Assembly (NCBI RefSeq): GCF_900142965.1
Contig: NZ_FRCQ01000035.1
Location: 1-64,000 of the forward strand
From: Rhizobacter sp. OV335
GTDB lineage: Bacteria > Pseudomonadota > Gammaproteobacteria > Burkholderiales > Burkholderiaceae_C
DNA: 64,000 nucleotides
Reading direction: 5' to 3'
Shown here: one piece after another, positions 17,853-26,419 of the stretch
How the letters are laid out: the number at the start of each line of letters is the position of its first letter
Numbering within the stretch: the stretch's first letter is position 1
Translations under genes and position numbers: made by a program
Notes under the pieces: model-generated
The model's input: only the letters and a program-made list of their open reading frames with translations
Databases searched by the model: none
Told to the model about the DNA's origin: nothing

Positions 17853-20800
17853 GTGCTGGGCAAGTGATCTGAAACATGCGCGGCGCCCGCAGCCGCGATC
17901 TGGCGAAGGTTCTGGAAGAACAGCACGCGCGGATCCATGCGCCAGCCGGTGCGCTGCTCCACCGCCACCGCGACGCGCAGCGACAGCAGCGAATGCCCGC
18001 CCAGCTCGAAGAAGTTGTCCTCGGCGCCCACCCGCTCGATCTGCAGCGTCTCCTGCCACACATCGGCCAGCAGCCGCTCCAGGCCCGGCGCCGGCGGCTC
18101 GTAGGCCGCCACCGGCGCGGCGTTGCGGAACGGGTCCGGCAGCGCCGCGCGGTCGACCTTGCCGTTCGGCGTCAGCGGGATCGCGTCGAGCGCGACCACC
18201 AGCGACGGCACCATGTAGTCCGGCAGCTCGCGCCGCAGATGGCGCCGCACCTCGCTGACGGTCAGGTCCTCGCCGGGCTGGTAGACGACGTACGCGACCA
18301 GCCGCAGGTCGCCCGGCCCGGCCTCGCGCGCGATGACCACCGATTGCCGCACCGCCTCGTGCCCGGCGAGCACCGATTCGATCTCGCCGAGCTCGATGCG
18401 GAAGCCGCGGATCTTCACCTGGTGGTCGATGCGCCCCAGGTGCTCCAGCCGCCCCTGCGCGGTCCAGCGGCCGAGGTCGCCGGTGCGGTACAGCCGCGCC
18501 CCGGGCTGCGTCGAGAAGCGGTCGGCGACGAAGCGATCGGCCGTCAGCTCCGGCCGCCGGTGGTAGCCGGTCGCGACGCCCGCGCCGCCGATCCACAGCT
18601 CGCCCGGGATACCGGCCGGCTGCAGTTCGCCGGCGCGGCTCAGCACATGCACCTGCGTGTTGTCGATCGGCCGGCCGATCGTGACCGGTGCGCCGCCGCC
18701 GATCACGCGCTCGGCCGTCGACCACACCGTCGTCTCGGTCGGGCCGTACAGGTTCCACAGCTCGCTGACGCGTGCGAGCAATGCATCAGCAAGCTCGCGC
18801 GGCAGCCCCTCGCCGCCGCACAGCGCGCGGAAGCCCGGCCCGCCGGTCCAGCCGGCTTCGATCAGCAGCCGCCAGGTGGCCGGCGTCGCCTGCAGCACGG
18901 TCGCGCCGCTCGCCGCCAGCGCGGCGGAGAGTGCAATGCCGTCGGCCGCCGTCTCGCGCGACAGCAGCTCGACCCGCGCGCCGACCAGCCACGGCAGGTA
19001 CAGCTCCAGCCCGGCGATGTCGAACGAGACGGTCGTCACGGCAGCCAGCACGTCGCCGGCCTGCAGCCCCGGCTCGCGCCGCATCGAATGCAGGAAGTTC
19101 GCGAGCGCGCCGTGCGGCACCACCACGCCCTTCGGCCGGCCGGTCGAGCCGGAGGTGTAGATGACGTAGGCCGGGTCATCGGGCGCGGGCGCGCCCGCGA
19201 GGTTGTCCTCGCTGCCGGCCCCCAGCGCAACCGCATCAGCCAGCACGTCCAGCAGTTGCACGCCGGGCGGCAGCGCGATGCCGTCGGCCGCATCGCCACC
19301 CGCCACCAGCACGGTCGCGCCGCTGTCTTCCAGCATGTAGGCGAGCCGCTCGGCCGGGAAGCCCGGGTCCAGCGGCACGTAGGCCCCGCCCGCCTTCTGC
19401 ACGCCGAGCAAGGCCACCACCAGCGCGAGCGAGCGCTGCAGGCACACGCCGACCAACTGCCCCGGGCCGACGCCCATCGCGCGCAGCCGGTTGGCCACGC
19501 GGTTCGCGCGGGCGTTCAGCGCCGCGTAGGTCAGCGACGCGCCTTCGTAGCGCACCGCCTCGGCCGCCGGGCTGCGGGCGACCTGGGCCTCGAAAAGGCG
19601 TGGATAAACATCGCTGGCATGCGCGGCCGCGGTGCCGTTCATCTCGACCAGCAGCCAGCGCTGCTCGTCGGCCGTCAGCATCGGCAGCTTCGCCAGCGCC
19701 ATGGAAGACGACACGGCAGGCGCCGCCACCAGCGCTTCGAGCAGCGCGCGGTAGTGCCCCGCCATGCGTCGGATCGTCGGTTCGTCGTACAGCTCGGTCG
19801 AGTACTCGAACAGCACGCTGCCGCTGACGGCCGCCTCGATGTACAGCCCCAGCTCGAACGGCGCAGCAGCACGGTCGATCGCGACCGGCTCCCATTGCAG
19901 GCCGGGGAACTCGATGCCGCTCATCGGCGCGTTCTGCAGCGTGAACAGCACCTGCGCGAGCGGCGGCAGCGCAGGCCCGCGCATCGGCCGCAGTTCTTCC
20001 ACCAGCTTCGCGAACGGCAGCTCCTGGTGCGCATACGCCTCCAGCGCGGTCGTGCGCACGTTCGCCAGCAGCTCGCTGAACGCGGTGTCGTCGCCGCAGG
20101 TGCTGCGCAGCACCTGCGTGTTGATGAAGCCGCCGACCAGCCCTTCGACCTCGCGCTGCTCGCGGTTGGCGATCGGCACCGCGACCGCGATGTCGGCCTG
20201 CCCGGTGTAGCGGTGAAGCAGCGTCACGTAGGCGGCGAACAGGGTCATGAACAGCGTGCAGCCGTGGCTGCGACTGAACGCTTCGAGCGACGCGATCAGC
20301 GCGGGCGGCAGCACGTCGGCATGCCAGGCGGCGCGGTCGGAGAGGATGGTCGGCCGCGGGTGGTCGGTCGGCAGCAGCAGCGGCGCAACGCCGTCGAGCT
20401 GCCGGCGCCAGTAGCCGAGCTGCGCCTCCAGCACCTCGCCCTGGAAGCGCTCGCGCTGCCACACCGCGACATCGCGGTACTGCACCGCCAACGGTTGCCA
20501 CGTCGGTGCGCCGCCGCGGCGGAACGCGGCGTAGGCCTCGGCCAGTTCGCGGCCCAGCACGCCGTACGACCATTGGTCGCCGGCGATGTGGTGCATCGCG
20601 AGCAGCAGCAGGTGCTCGTCGTCGGCCACCTGGACCAGCAGCGTGCGGAAGACCGGCCCATGCACCAGGTCGAAGTAGGCGCGCGCGGTGTCGGTGGCCA
20701 GTGCGATCGCGGCCTCCTCGGCCTGCCGACCCTGTGCGCGCAGGTCATGGAACGGCAGCGCGACCGGCTGGTGCGGCTGCACCGTCTGCATCGGGCGGCC

Positions 20801-23800
20801 ATCGATCATCGCGAAGGTGGTGCGCAGCGTCTCGTGCCGCTGCACCAGCGCGTCGAGCGCACGCTCCAGCGCGCTGCGGTCGAGCACGCCGTGCAGGCGG
20901 AGTGCGACCGGCATGTTGTAGGCCGAGCTGTCCGGCGCCAGCTCGTGCAGCAGCCACATGCGCTCCTGCGCGAACGACAGCGGCGACGGGCCGTCGCCGG
21001 CCAGCCGCGTGATCGGGGTGCTCGTTGAAACCGGCGCGCGGCCCGCGTCGATCGCCCGCGCCAGCTCGTGCAGCAGCGGCCGCTCGAACACCGTGCGCAG
21101 CACGAAGCCGCGGTCGAGGGCCTGGCGGATGCGCGCCGTCACCTGCGTCGCGAGCAGCGAGTGGCCACCCAGCTCGAAGAAGTTGTCGTGGCGGCCGATC
21201 TCGGCGTCGCCCAGCGCCAGCACGTCGCGCCAGATCGCCGCGAGGCCCAGCTCGGTCTCGCCCTGCGGCGGCTCGACGCGCCGCCCGGCCGCGCCAGCCA
21301 GCCCCGCTGGCGCCGGCAGCGCCTGGCGGTCGACCTTGCCGTTGCCGGTCAGCGGCAGCGTCGGCAGCGTGACGAACGCGGCCGGCACCATGTAGTCGGG
21401 CAGCCGCTCGCGCAGCGCCTGCTTCAGCACGTCGACATCGGCCGTGCCGGCCACGTACGCGACGAGCCGCTGGTCGCCGGGCACGTCCTCGCGCGCCAGC
21501 ACCGCGCTCTCGCGCACGCCCGGCTGCTGCGCCAGCAGCGCCTCGATCTCGCCGAGCTCGATGCGGAACCCGCGGATCTTCACCTGGTGGTCGATGCGGC
21601 CGAGGTACTCCAGCTCCAGTGCGCCGTCGGCGGCCCGCATGCGCCAGCGCGCCAGGTCGCCGCTGCGGTACAGCCGCTCGCCCGGGTTGAACGGATCGTC
21701 GACGAAGCGCGCCGCCGTCAGCTCGGGCCGGTCCAGGTAGCCGAGCGCGAGGCCCGGCCCGCCAACGTACATCTCGCCGGTCACGCCGATCGGCACCGGC
21801 TGCATCAGCGCGTCGAGCAGCAGCACGCGCAGGTCGGGAATCGTCACGCCGATCACGCTGCCGGCGCGCGCCTCCACGTCGGCGCGCGTGATCGGCCGGT
21901 ACGTCACGTGCACGCAGGTCTCGGTGATGCCGTACATGTTGACGAGCCGCGGCTGCGCGTCGCCATGGCGCTCGAACCATGGGCGCAGGCTCTGCAGCTC
22001 CAGCGCCTCGCCGCCGAACACCACCTCGCGCAGGGCAGTGCGCCGCGGCGCACCACTGTCGACATCGGCTTGCACGAGTTGGCGGAAGGCCGACGGCGTC
22101 TGGTTCAGCACCGTCACGCGCTCGTCGTGCAGCAGCTGCAGGAAGGCCTCCGGCGAGCGGCTCACCGCATGCGGCACCACCACCAGGCAAGCGCCATGCG
22201 CCAGCGCGCCCCACAGCTCCCACACCGAGAAATCGAAGGCGACCGAGTGGAACAGCGTCCACACATCCTGCGGGCCGAAATGGAACCAGCCGGCGGTGGC
22301 GCTGAACAGCCGGTCGACCGCGCGGTGCGTCAGCAGCGTGCCCTTCGGCTGGCCGGTGGAGCCGGAGGTGTAGATCACATAGATCAAATCATCGGCGCCG
22401 ACAGGGCTTGCCGGATTGCCGGTGGATGCCTCGGCCAGAGACGGGTCATCGAGGCACAGCGTGGTGCCCGCGTGCTGCGGAAGCTGCGCAATCAGCGCCG
22501 ACTGCGTCAACATCACCGGTGCCTGCGCGTCGCCGAGCATGAAGGCCACGCGTTCGGCCGGGTACGACAGATCGACCGGCAGGTAGGCGCCGCCCGCCTT
22601 CAGGATGCCGAGCAGCCCGACCACCAGCGCGATCGAGCGCTCGGCGCACAGCCCGACGCGCGTGCCCGGCCCGACGCCCAGCCCCTGCAGCCGGTGCGCC
22701 ACCTGGTTCGCGCGGCGGTTCAGCTCGCCGTAGCTCATCGCGACGCCGTCGCAGCGCAGCGCGGTCGCGTCGGGCGTGTTCGCGGCATGGGCCTCGAAGC
22801 GATGGTGGATCGGCTGCGCATCGCTGGCGAGCGCAACCACCGGTGGCAGCAAGGCCGCACGCTCGGCGGCACCCAGCAACGGCAGCCGGCCGATCGGCAT
22901 CGCCGGGTCGGCCACGATGCCATCGAGCAGCACGCGGTAGTGCGCCCACAGCCGCTCGATCGTCGCGCGGTCGAACAGCGCAGGGTTGTACTTGAACGCG
23001 CCCGACAGCGCATCGCTGCGGTCGATCAGCCCGAGCCCGAGGTCGAACTGCCCCTCCTGCTGCGCCATCGCATACGGCGTCACGCGCCAGCCAGCGAAGT
23101 CCACCGGCACGTCGCTCGCGCCGGCGACCAGCAGGTCGTTCAGCTCGCGGAACTGCTCGAAGCGCTGCAGGACGAACATGGTCTCGAACAGCGGCGAGCG
23201 GCTCGGATCGCGCACCGGCTGCAGCCGGTCGACCAGCAGGGACAGCGGGTACTCCTGCGCGTCCAGCGCCTCCAGCAGCGTGCCGCGCACCTGCTGCATC
23301 AGCGTGCGGAACGGCAGCGCGGCGTGCAGGCGCGAGCGCAGCGCGACCGGGTTCACGAAATCGCCCATCACGCGCGCGAACTCGGGCTGCGTGCGGCCGA
23401 AGGTCGGCGTGCCGACGATCACGTCCTCGGTGCCGGTGTGGCGGTACAGCAGCACCTTGAACGCGGCCAGCAGCAGCACGTACAGCGTCATGCCTTCGTC
23501 GCGCGCGAGCTGGTTCAGGCGCGCGGTGGTGGCGGCATCGACATGGAAATCGAAGGTGGCGCCCTGCCCGCTGCGCCGCGGCGGACGCGGGCGATCGGGC
23601 GGCAGCTCGACCTCGGCGCGCGGCGCGGCGAGCTGGCGCGTCCAGTACGCGGCAAGCTGCTCGCCCTGCGGGCCGGCCAGCATCGCGGCCTGCCAGTCGG
23701 TGTAGTCGGCGTACTGCAGCTCGACGCGCGGCAGGCCGGCCGGCGCGCCACCGCCCGCTTCGACCAGCAGCGCACGGAACTCCTCCAGCAGCATCAGCAG

Positions 23801-24415
23801 CGACCAGCCGTCGATCGCGATGTGGTGCATCGCCAGCAGCAGCACCCGGTCGTCGGCGGCGCGGCGGTACAGCGAGGTGCGCATCACCGGGCCGTGGGCC
23901 AGGTCGAAGGGGCGTTGCGCGTCGGCCTCGATGCGCTGCAGCAGTGCGGCATCGGAGAGGCCCGCCGCGTCGTGGAGATCAAGCATTGCGGTGCCGATGC
24001 CCGCGATGCGCTGGCGCGGCAGGCCGTCGATCACGTCGTAGGTGGTGCGCAGCACCGCATGCCGGTCGACCAGTGCCTGCAGCGCCTGGCGCAGCGCGGC
24101 CTCGTCCACCGGCGAAAGAACGCGCAACGCGAACACCACGTTGTAGGCCGCGCTGTCGGGCTGCTCCTGGTGCACGAACCACAGCGCCTGCTGCGGGTGC
24201 GACAGCGGCGCGATGCGCTGCTGCTGTGCCGCCTGCGCACGCAGGCCTGCCAGTACCTCGTCGCGCCGCGCGCCGATCTGCGCGCGCAATTCGGCCGACA
24301 GCGCCCCCTGCGGTGCACGGAAGCGCAGCCGGCTCCCTTCGAACCACAGCAGCACGCCTTGCGCGGCCAGGGCAGACAGCAAGGCGCTGATGTCAGGGTG
24401 TTCGTTCAGGGTCAC
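17849..24415 (-). CDS. Two-module NRPS: docking-C-A(Thr)-PCP-C-A(Gly)-PCP
   Basis: A 2188-residue protein. The TubC/beta-hairpin docking domain is about residues 6-62. C1 70-500 has MHHIAIDGWS (HHxxxDG). A1 540-1010 gives specificity residues D-F-W-N-V-G-M-V-H(-K), the threonine code. PCP1 has Ser1086. C2 1140-1570 reads HHIAGDQWS, with Gln replacing the last Gly. A2 1610-2085 gives D-I-L-Q-L-G-L-V-W(-K), a glycine-type code. PCP2 has Ser2142. There is no epimerase, thioesterase or reductase, so the chain is not released by this protein. GTG at 24415 has GGAGG 5 bases upstream; the open frame beyond it is repeat sequence. Confidence 0.95.
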   Translation of the reverse strand: MTLNEHPDISALLSALAAQGVLLWFEGSRLRFRAPQGALSAELRAQIGARRDEVLAGLRAQAAQQQRIAPLSHPQQALWFVHQEQPDSAAYNVVFALRVLSPVDEAALRQALQALVDRHAVLRTTYDVIDGLPRQRIAGIGTAMLDLHDAAGLSDAALLQRIEADAQRPFDLAHGPVMRTSLYRRAADDRVLLLAMHHIAIDGWSLLMLLEEFRALLVEAGGGAPAGLPRVELQYADYTDWQAAMLAGPQGEQLAAYWTRQLAAPRAEVELPPDRPRPPRRSGQGATFDFHVDAATTARLNQLARDEGMTLYVLLLAAFKVLLYRHTGTEDVIVGTPTFGRTQPEFARVMGDFVNPVALRSRLHAALPFRTLMQQVRGTLLEALDAQEYPLSLLVDRLQPVRDPSRSPLFETMFVLQRFEQFRELNDLLVAGASDVPVDFAGWRVTPYAMAQQEGQFDLGLGLIDRSDALSGAFKYNPALFDRATIERLWAHYRVLLDGIVADPAMPIGRLPLLGAAERAALLPPVVALASDAQPIHHRFEAHAANTPDATALRCDGVAMSYGELNRRANQVAHRLQGLGVGPGTRVGLCAERSIALVVGLLGILKAGGAYLPVDLSYPAERVAFMLGDAQAPVMLTQSALIAQLPQHAGTTLCLDDPSLAEASTGNPASPVGADDLIYVIYTSGSTGQPKGTLLTHRAVDRLFSATAGWFHFGPQDVWTLFHSVAFDFSVWELWGALAHGACLVVVPHAVSRSPEAFLQLLHDERVTVLNQTPSAFRQLVQADVDSGAPRRTALREVVFGGEALELQSLRPWFERHGDAQPRLVNMYGITETCVHVTYRPITRADVEARAGSVIGVTIPDLRVLLLDALMQPVPIGVTGEMYVGGPGLALGYLDRPELTAARFVDDPFNPGERLYRSGDLARWRMRAADGALELEYLGRIDHQVKIRGFRIELGEIEALLAQQPGVRESAVLAREDVPGDQRLVAYVAGTADVDVLKQALRERLPDYMVPAAFVTLPTLPLTGNGKVDRQALPAPAGLAGAAGRRVEPPQGETELGLAAIWRDVLALGDAEIGRHDNFFELGGHSLLATQVTARIRQALDRGFVLRTVFERPLLHELARAIDAGRAPVSTSTPITRLAGDGPSPLSFAQERMWLLHELAPDSSAYNMPVALRLHGVLDRSALERALDALVQRHETLRTTFAMIDGRPMQTVQPHQPVALPFHDLRAQGRQAEEAAIALATDTARAYFDLVHGPVFRTLLVQVADDEHLLLLAMHHIAGDQWSYGVLGRELAEAYAAFRRGGAPTWQPLAVQYRDVAVWQRERFQGEVLEAQLGYWRRQLDGVAPLLLPTDHPRPTILSDRAAWHADVLPPALIASLEAFSRSHGCTLFMTLFAAYVTLLHRYTGQADIAVAVPIANREQREVEGLVGGFINTQVLRSTCGDDTAFSELLANVRTTALEAYAHQELPFAKLVEELRPMRGPALPPLAQVLFTLQNAPMSGIEFPGLQWEPVAIDRAAAPFELGLYIEAAVSGSVLFEYSTELYDEPTIRRMAGHYRALLEALVAAPAVSSSMALAKLPMLTADEQRWLLVEMNGTAAAHASDVYPRLFEAQVARSPAAEAVRYEGASLTYAALNARANRVANRLRAMGVGPGQLVGVCLQRSLALVVALLGVQKAGGAYVPLDPGFPAERLAYMLEDSGATVLVAGGDAADGIALPPGVQLLDVLADAVALGAGSEDNLAGAPAPDDPAYVIYTSGSTGRPKGVVVPHGALANFLHSMRREPGLQAGDVLAAVTTVSFDIAGLELYLPWLVGARVELLSRETAADGIALSAALAASGATVLQATPATWRLLIEAGWTGGPGFRALCGGEGLPRELADALLARVSELWNLYGPTETTVWSTAERVIGGGAPVTIGRPIDNTQVHVLSRAGELQPAGIPGELWIGGAGVATGYHRRPELTADRFVADRFSTQPGARLYRTGDLGRWTAQGRLEHLGRIDHQVKIRGFRIELGEIESVLAGHEAVRQSVVIAREAGPGDLRLVAYVVYQPGEDLTVSEVRRHLRRELPDYMVPSLVVALDAIPLTPNGKVDRAALPDPFRNAAPVAAYEPPAPGLERLLADVWQETLQIERVGAEDNFFELGGHSLLSLRVAVAVEQRTGWRMDPRVLFFQNLRQIAAAGAAHVSDHLPST

Positions 24416-24425
24416 GGCTTCCTCC

Positions 24426-24496
24426 CGTTCGCCCTGAGCTTGTCGAAGGGCCTGCGCGCACGGGACCTGGGCTTCGACAAGCTCAGCCCGAACGGA
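24426..24496. repeat. REP-like inverted pair between transporter and NRPS genes
   Basis: CGTTCGCCCTGAGCTTGTCG (24426 on) and its near reverse complement CTTCGACAAGCTCAGCCCG (24472 on) form a hairpin in the 121-bp gap inside the operon. It could stabilise or attenuate the mRNA upstream of the NRPS start. Confidence 0.85.
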
Positions 24497-24536
24497 GATT
24501 TGTGCAGCGCGCACGGAACACTGTCGGCCACTGAAG

Positions 24537-25451
24537 TCACTTGGGGACGATCCTTTCCACGGACGGTTGCCACAGCCAGAGCGCGAGCAGCGCCAGCGCG
24601 ATCCACACCGCGCCGAGCATGTCGCGGTGCGTGAAGGCTTCGCCCGCGGCGCCCCACTCCACCAGCGCCATGCACAGCAGGTGCACGTGCAAGGTCGGCG
24701 CCACCTGCGCGACCGGCGCGCGCTCGCAGGCGCGGTCCAGCGCCCACAGCGCGAGCAACCCGACGATGCCGATGCCGGCCAGCAGCACCGCGTCGTGCAG
24801 GTTCGGCGTGACCCAGACGAAGGGCATCAGCGGCGTCAGCAGCGCGAACACGCCGAGCGCGGTGAAGAACAGGTTGGCCCGCACCGGCTCGTCGCGCAGC
24901 GAGCGCGTCATCACGACGTAGACGCTGAACGACAGCGCCATCGCGAGCGGCAGCAGCGCGCCGGCCCACGAATGCGGCAGCGACGGCTCGGCCATCACCG
25001 CCGCGACACCGCTGCCGATCGCCGCAACCGCCCACACCCAGCGCGGCACGCGTTCGCCCAGGGCCCAGCGCGCGAAGCCGAGGATCAACAACGGCGCGAC
25101 CCAGAACATCGCCCACACGGTGCCGGGCCGGTCGCCGGCCGCGAGCGACAGCGCGAAACTCGCCGGCATCACCAGCATCAGCACCGAGCGCGACAGCTGG
25201 AAGCCGACCCGCTGCGTGCGCCACAGCCGCGACGGCGCGCGCCAACCAACGATCAGCAGCAGGCAGGCCAGGTGCGCCGCATAGCGGCACCACACCACCT
25301 GCATCAGCGAGTAGTGCAGTTGCAACCGCGCACCGAACACGCCTTCGACGAAGGCCCAGGCCGCCGCGAACAGCGCGAGCAGCAGCATCGCGCTGCGGCC
25401 CGGGTCGCGCCGGACGAAGGAGGATGCGAAGGCGGGCGGCGCGAGGTTCAT
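24537..25451 (-). CDS. EamA/DMT-type transporter, second of a pair
   Basis: A 304-residue integral membrane protein with about ten hydrophobic helices, in the EamA (RhaT/DMT) family. The repeat-2 segment VVMTRSLRDEPVRANLFFTALG aligns with ALTRSLRHEPVMTNLFYVGLG of the upstream gene, so the two are tandem paralogs. ATG at 25451 has GAGG upstream and lies 2 bp after the previous stop. Position between PKS and NRPS genes suggests export of, or immunity to, the product; the substrate is unknown. The long open frame upstream of the ATG is a shadow. Confidence 0.85.
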   Translation of the reverse strand: MNLAPPAFASSFVRRDPGRSAMLLLALFAAAWAFVEGVFGARLQLHYSLMQVVWCRYAAHLACLLLIVGWRAPSRLWRTQRVGFQLSRSVLMLVMPASFALSLAAGDRPGTVWAMFWVAPLLILGFARWALGERVPRWVWAVAAIGSGVAAVMAEPSLPHSWAGALLPLAMALSFSVYVVMTRSLRDEPVRANLFFTALGVFALLTPLMPFVWVTPNLHDAVLLAGIGIVGLLALWALDRACERAPVAQVAPTLHVHLLCMALVEWGAAGEAFTHRDMLGAVWIALALLALWLWQPSVERIVPK

Positions 25452-25453
25452 CG

Positions 25454-26419
25454 TCAATGCCTCGTGTCGTCGTCCAGCGGCACCGGGCCGGTGGCCGATT
25501 CCAGCGCCATCGGGCCGGTCATCGGAACGCGCTGCCCCGGCAGGTCGCGCGCCACCGCGGCGCGCCACAGCGCGAACGCGATGCCGCCGACCATCGCCAG
25601 CCCGAGCGCAATGCGCAGCGACGGCAGGTGCCCGCGGGCCGCCAGCGACACGAGCGTCAGGCAGGCCACGTGCACGTACAGCGCCGGCGCGATCCACGGC
25701 AGCGGCGAGCGGCGCAGCGCGTGCTCCAGCAACCACAGCGCGACGAAGCCGACCACGCCGAGCGCGGCGAACACCAGCGCATCGTGCAGCGAGGGCATCA
25801 CCCACACGCCGGGCAGGAAGGGCAGCACGCCAAGCAGCCCGCCCAGGCCGACGTAGAACAGGTTGGTCATGACCGGCTCATGGCGCAGCGAACGCGTCAG
25901 CGCGAGGTAGGCCGCGAAGGCCAATCCCATCAGCAGCGGCACCACCGAGGCCTGCAAGGTGGTCGGCCGGGCCGGCTCCAGCATCGCGATCGTCGCGCAC
26001 AGGCCCGCGGCGGCGGCGATCCAGACGAACAGCGGCGCCTTCGACAGCAGCCAGCCGCGTGCCAGCAGCAGCGCGAACACCGGCGCGACCCACAGCCCGG
26101 TCATCGCGAGGTGCGGCGACGCGCCCTGCAGCACCGCGACGCCGAACGACAGCGGGATCGCGAGCATCAGCGCTGATCGAACCAGTTGCGCAAACGGACG
26201 GGTCGTGCGCCACAGCGGCGTCTTGCTGCGCCAGCCCCACACCGCGCCCATCAGCGCGAGCTGCACCGCGAAGCGGCAGCCTTCGATCTGCAGCACGTCG
26301 TAGCCGCCCTGCAGGCGGGAAGCGATCAGTTCGAGCACGGCCCAGAGCGCGGAGAACGCGAACGCGAAGCCCAGCGCCGCGCGAGCCGACGGCGCCCGTG
26401 TGTGCTTCGGGCGACTCAC
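25454..26419 (-). CDS. EamA/DMT-type transporter, first of a pair
   Basis: A 321-residue membrane protein starting at GTG, overlapping the PKS6 stop by 4 bp (GTGA). It has about ten hydrophobic segments, with the basic stretch WRSKTPLWRTTRPF after helix 2. TRSLRHEP is shared with the neighbour. The C-terminal tail after the last helix (about 30 residues, ending DDDTRH) is hydrophilic. It probably acts with, or duplicates, the next protein in drug/metabolite transport. Confidence 0.85.
   Translation of the reverse strand: MSRPKHTRAPSARAALGFAFAFSALWAVLELIASRLQGGYDVLQIEGCRFAVQLALMGAVWGWRSKTPLWRTTRPFAQLVRSALMLAIPLSFGVAVLQGASPHLAMTGLWVAPVFALLLARGWLLSKAPLFVWIAAAAGLCATIAMLEPARPTTLQASVVPLLMGLAFAAYLALTRSLRHEPVMTNLFYVGLGGLLGVLPFLPGVWVMPSLHDALVFAALGVVGFVALWLLEHALRRSPLPWIAPALYVHVACLTLVSLAARGHLPSLRIALGLAMVGGIAFALWRAAVARDLPGQRVPMTGPMALESATGPVPLDDDTRH

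Noticed and set aside
24416-24514. Upstream extension of the NRPS to 24514
   Set aside because: The extension is repeat-derived, and GGAGG is correctly spaced for GTG at 24415, where the docking domain begins.
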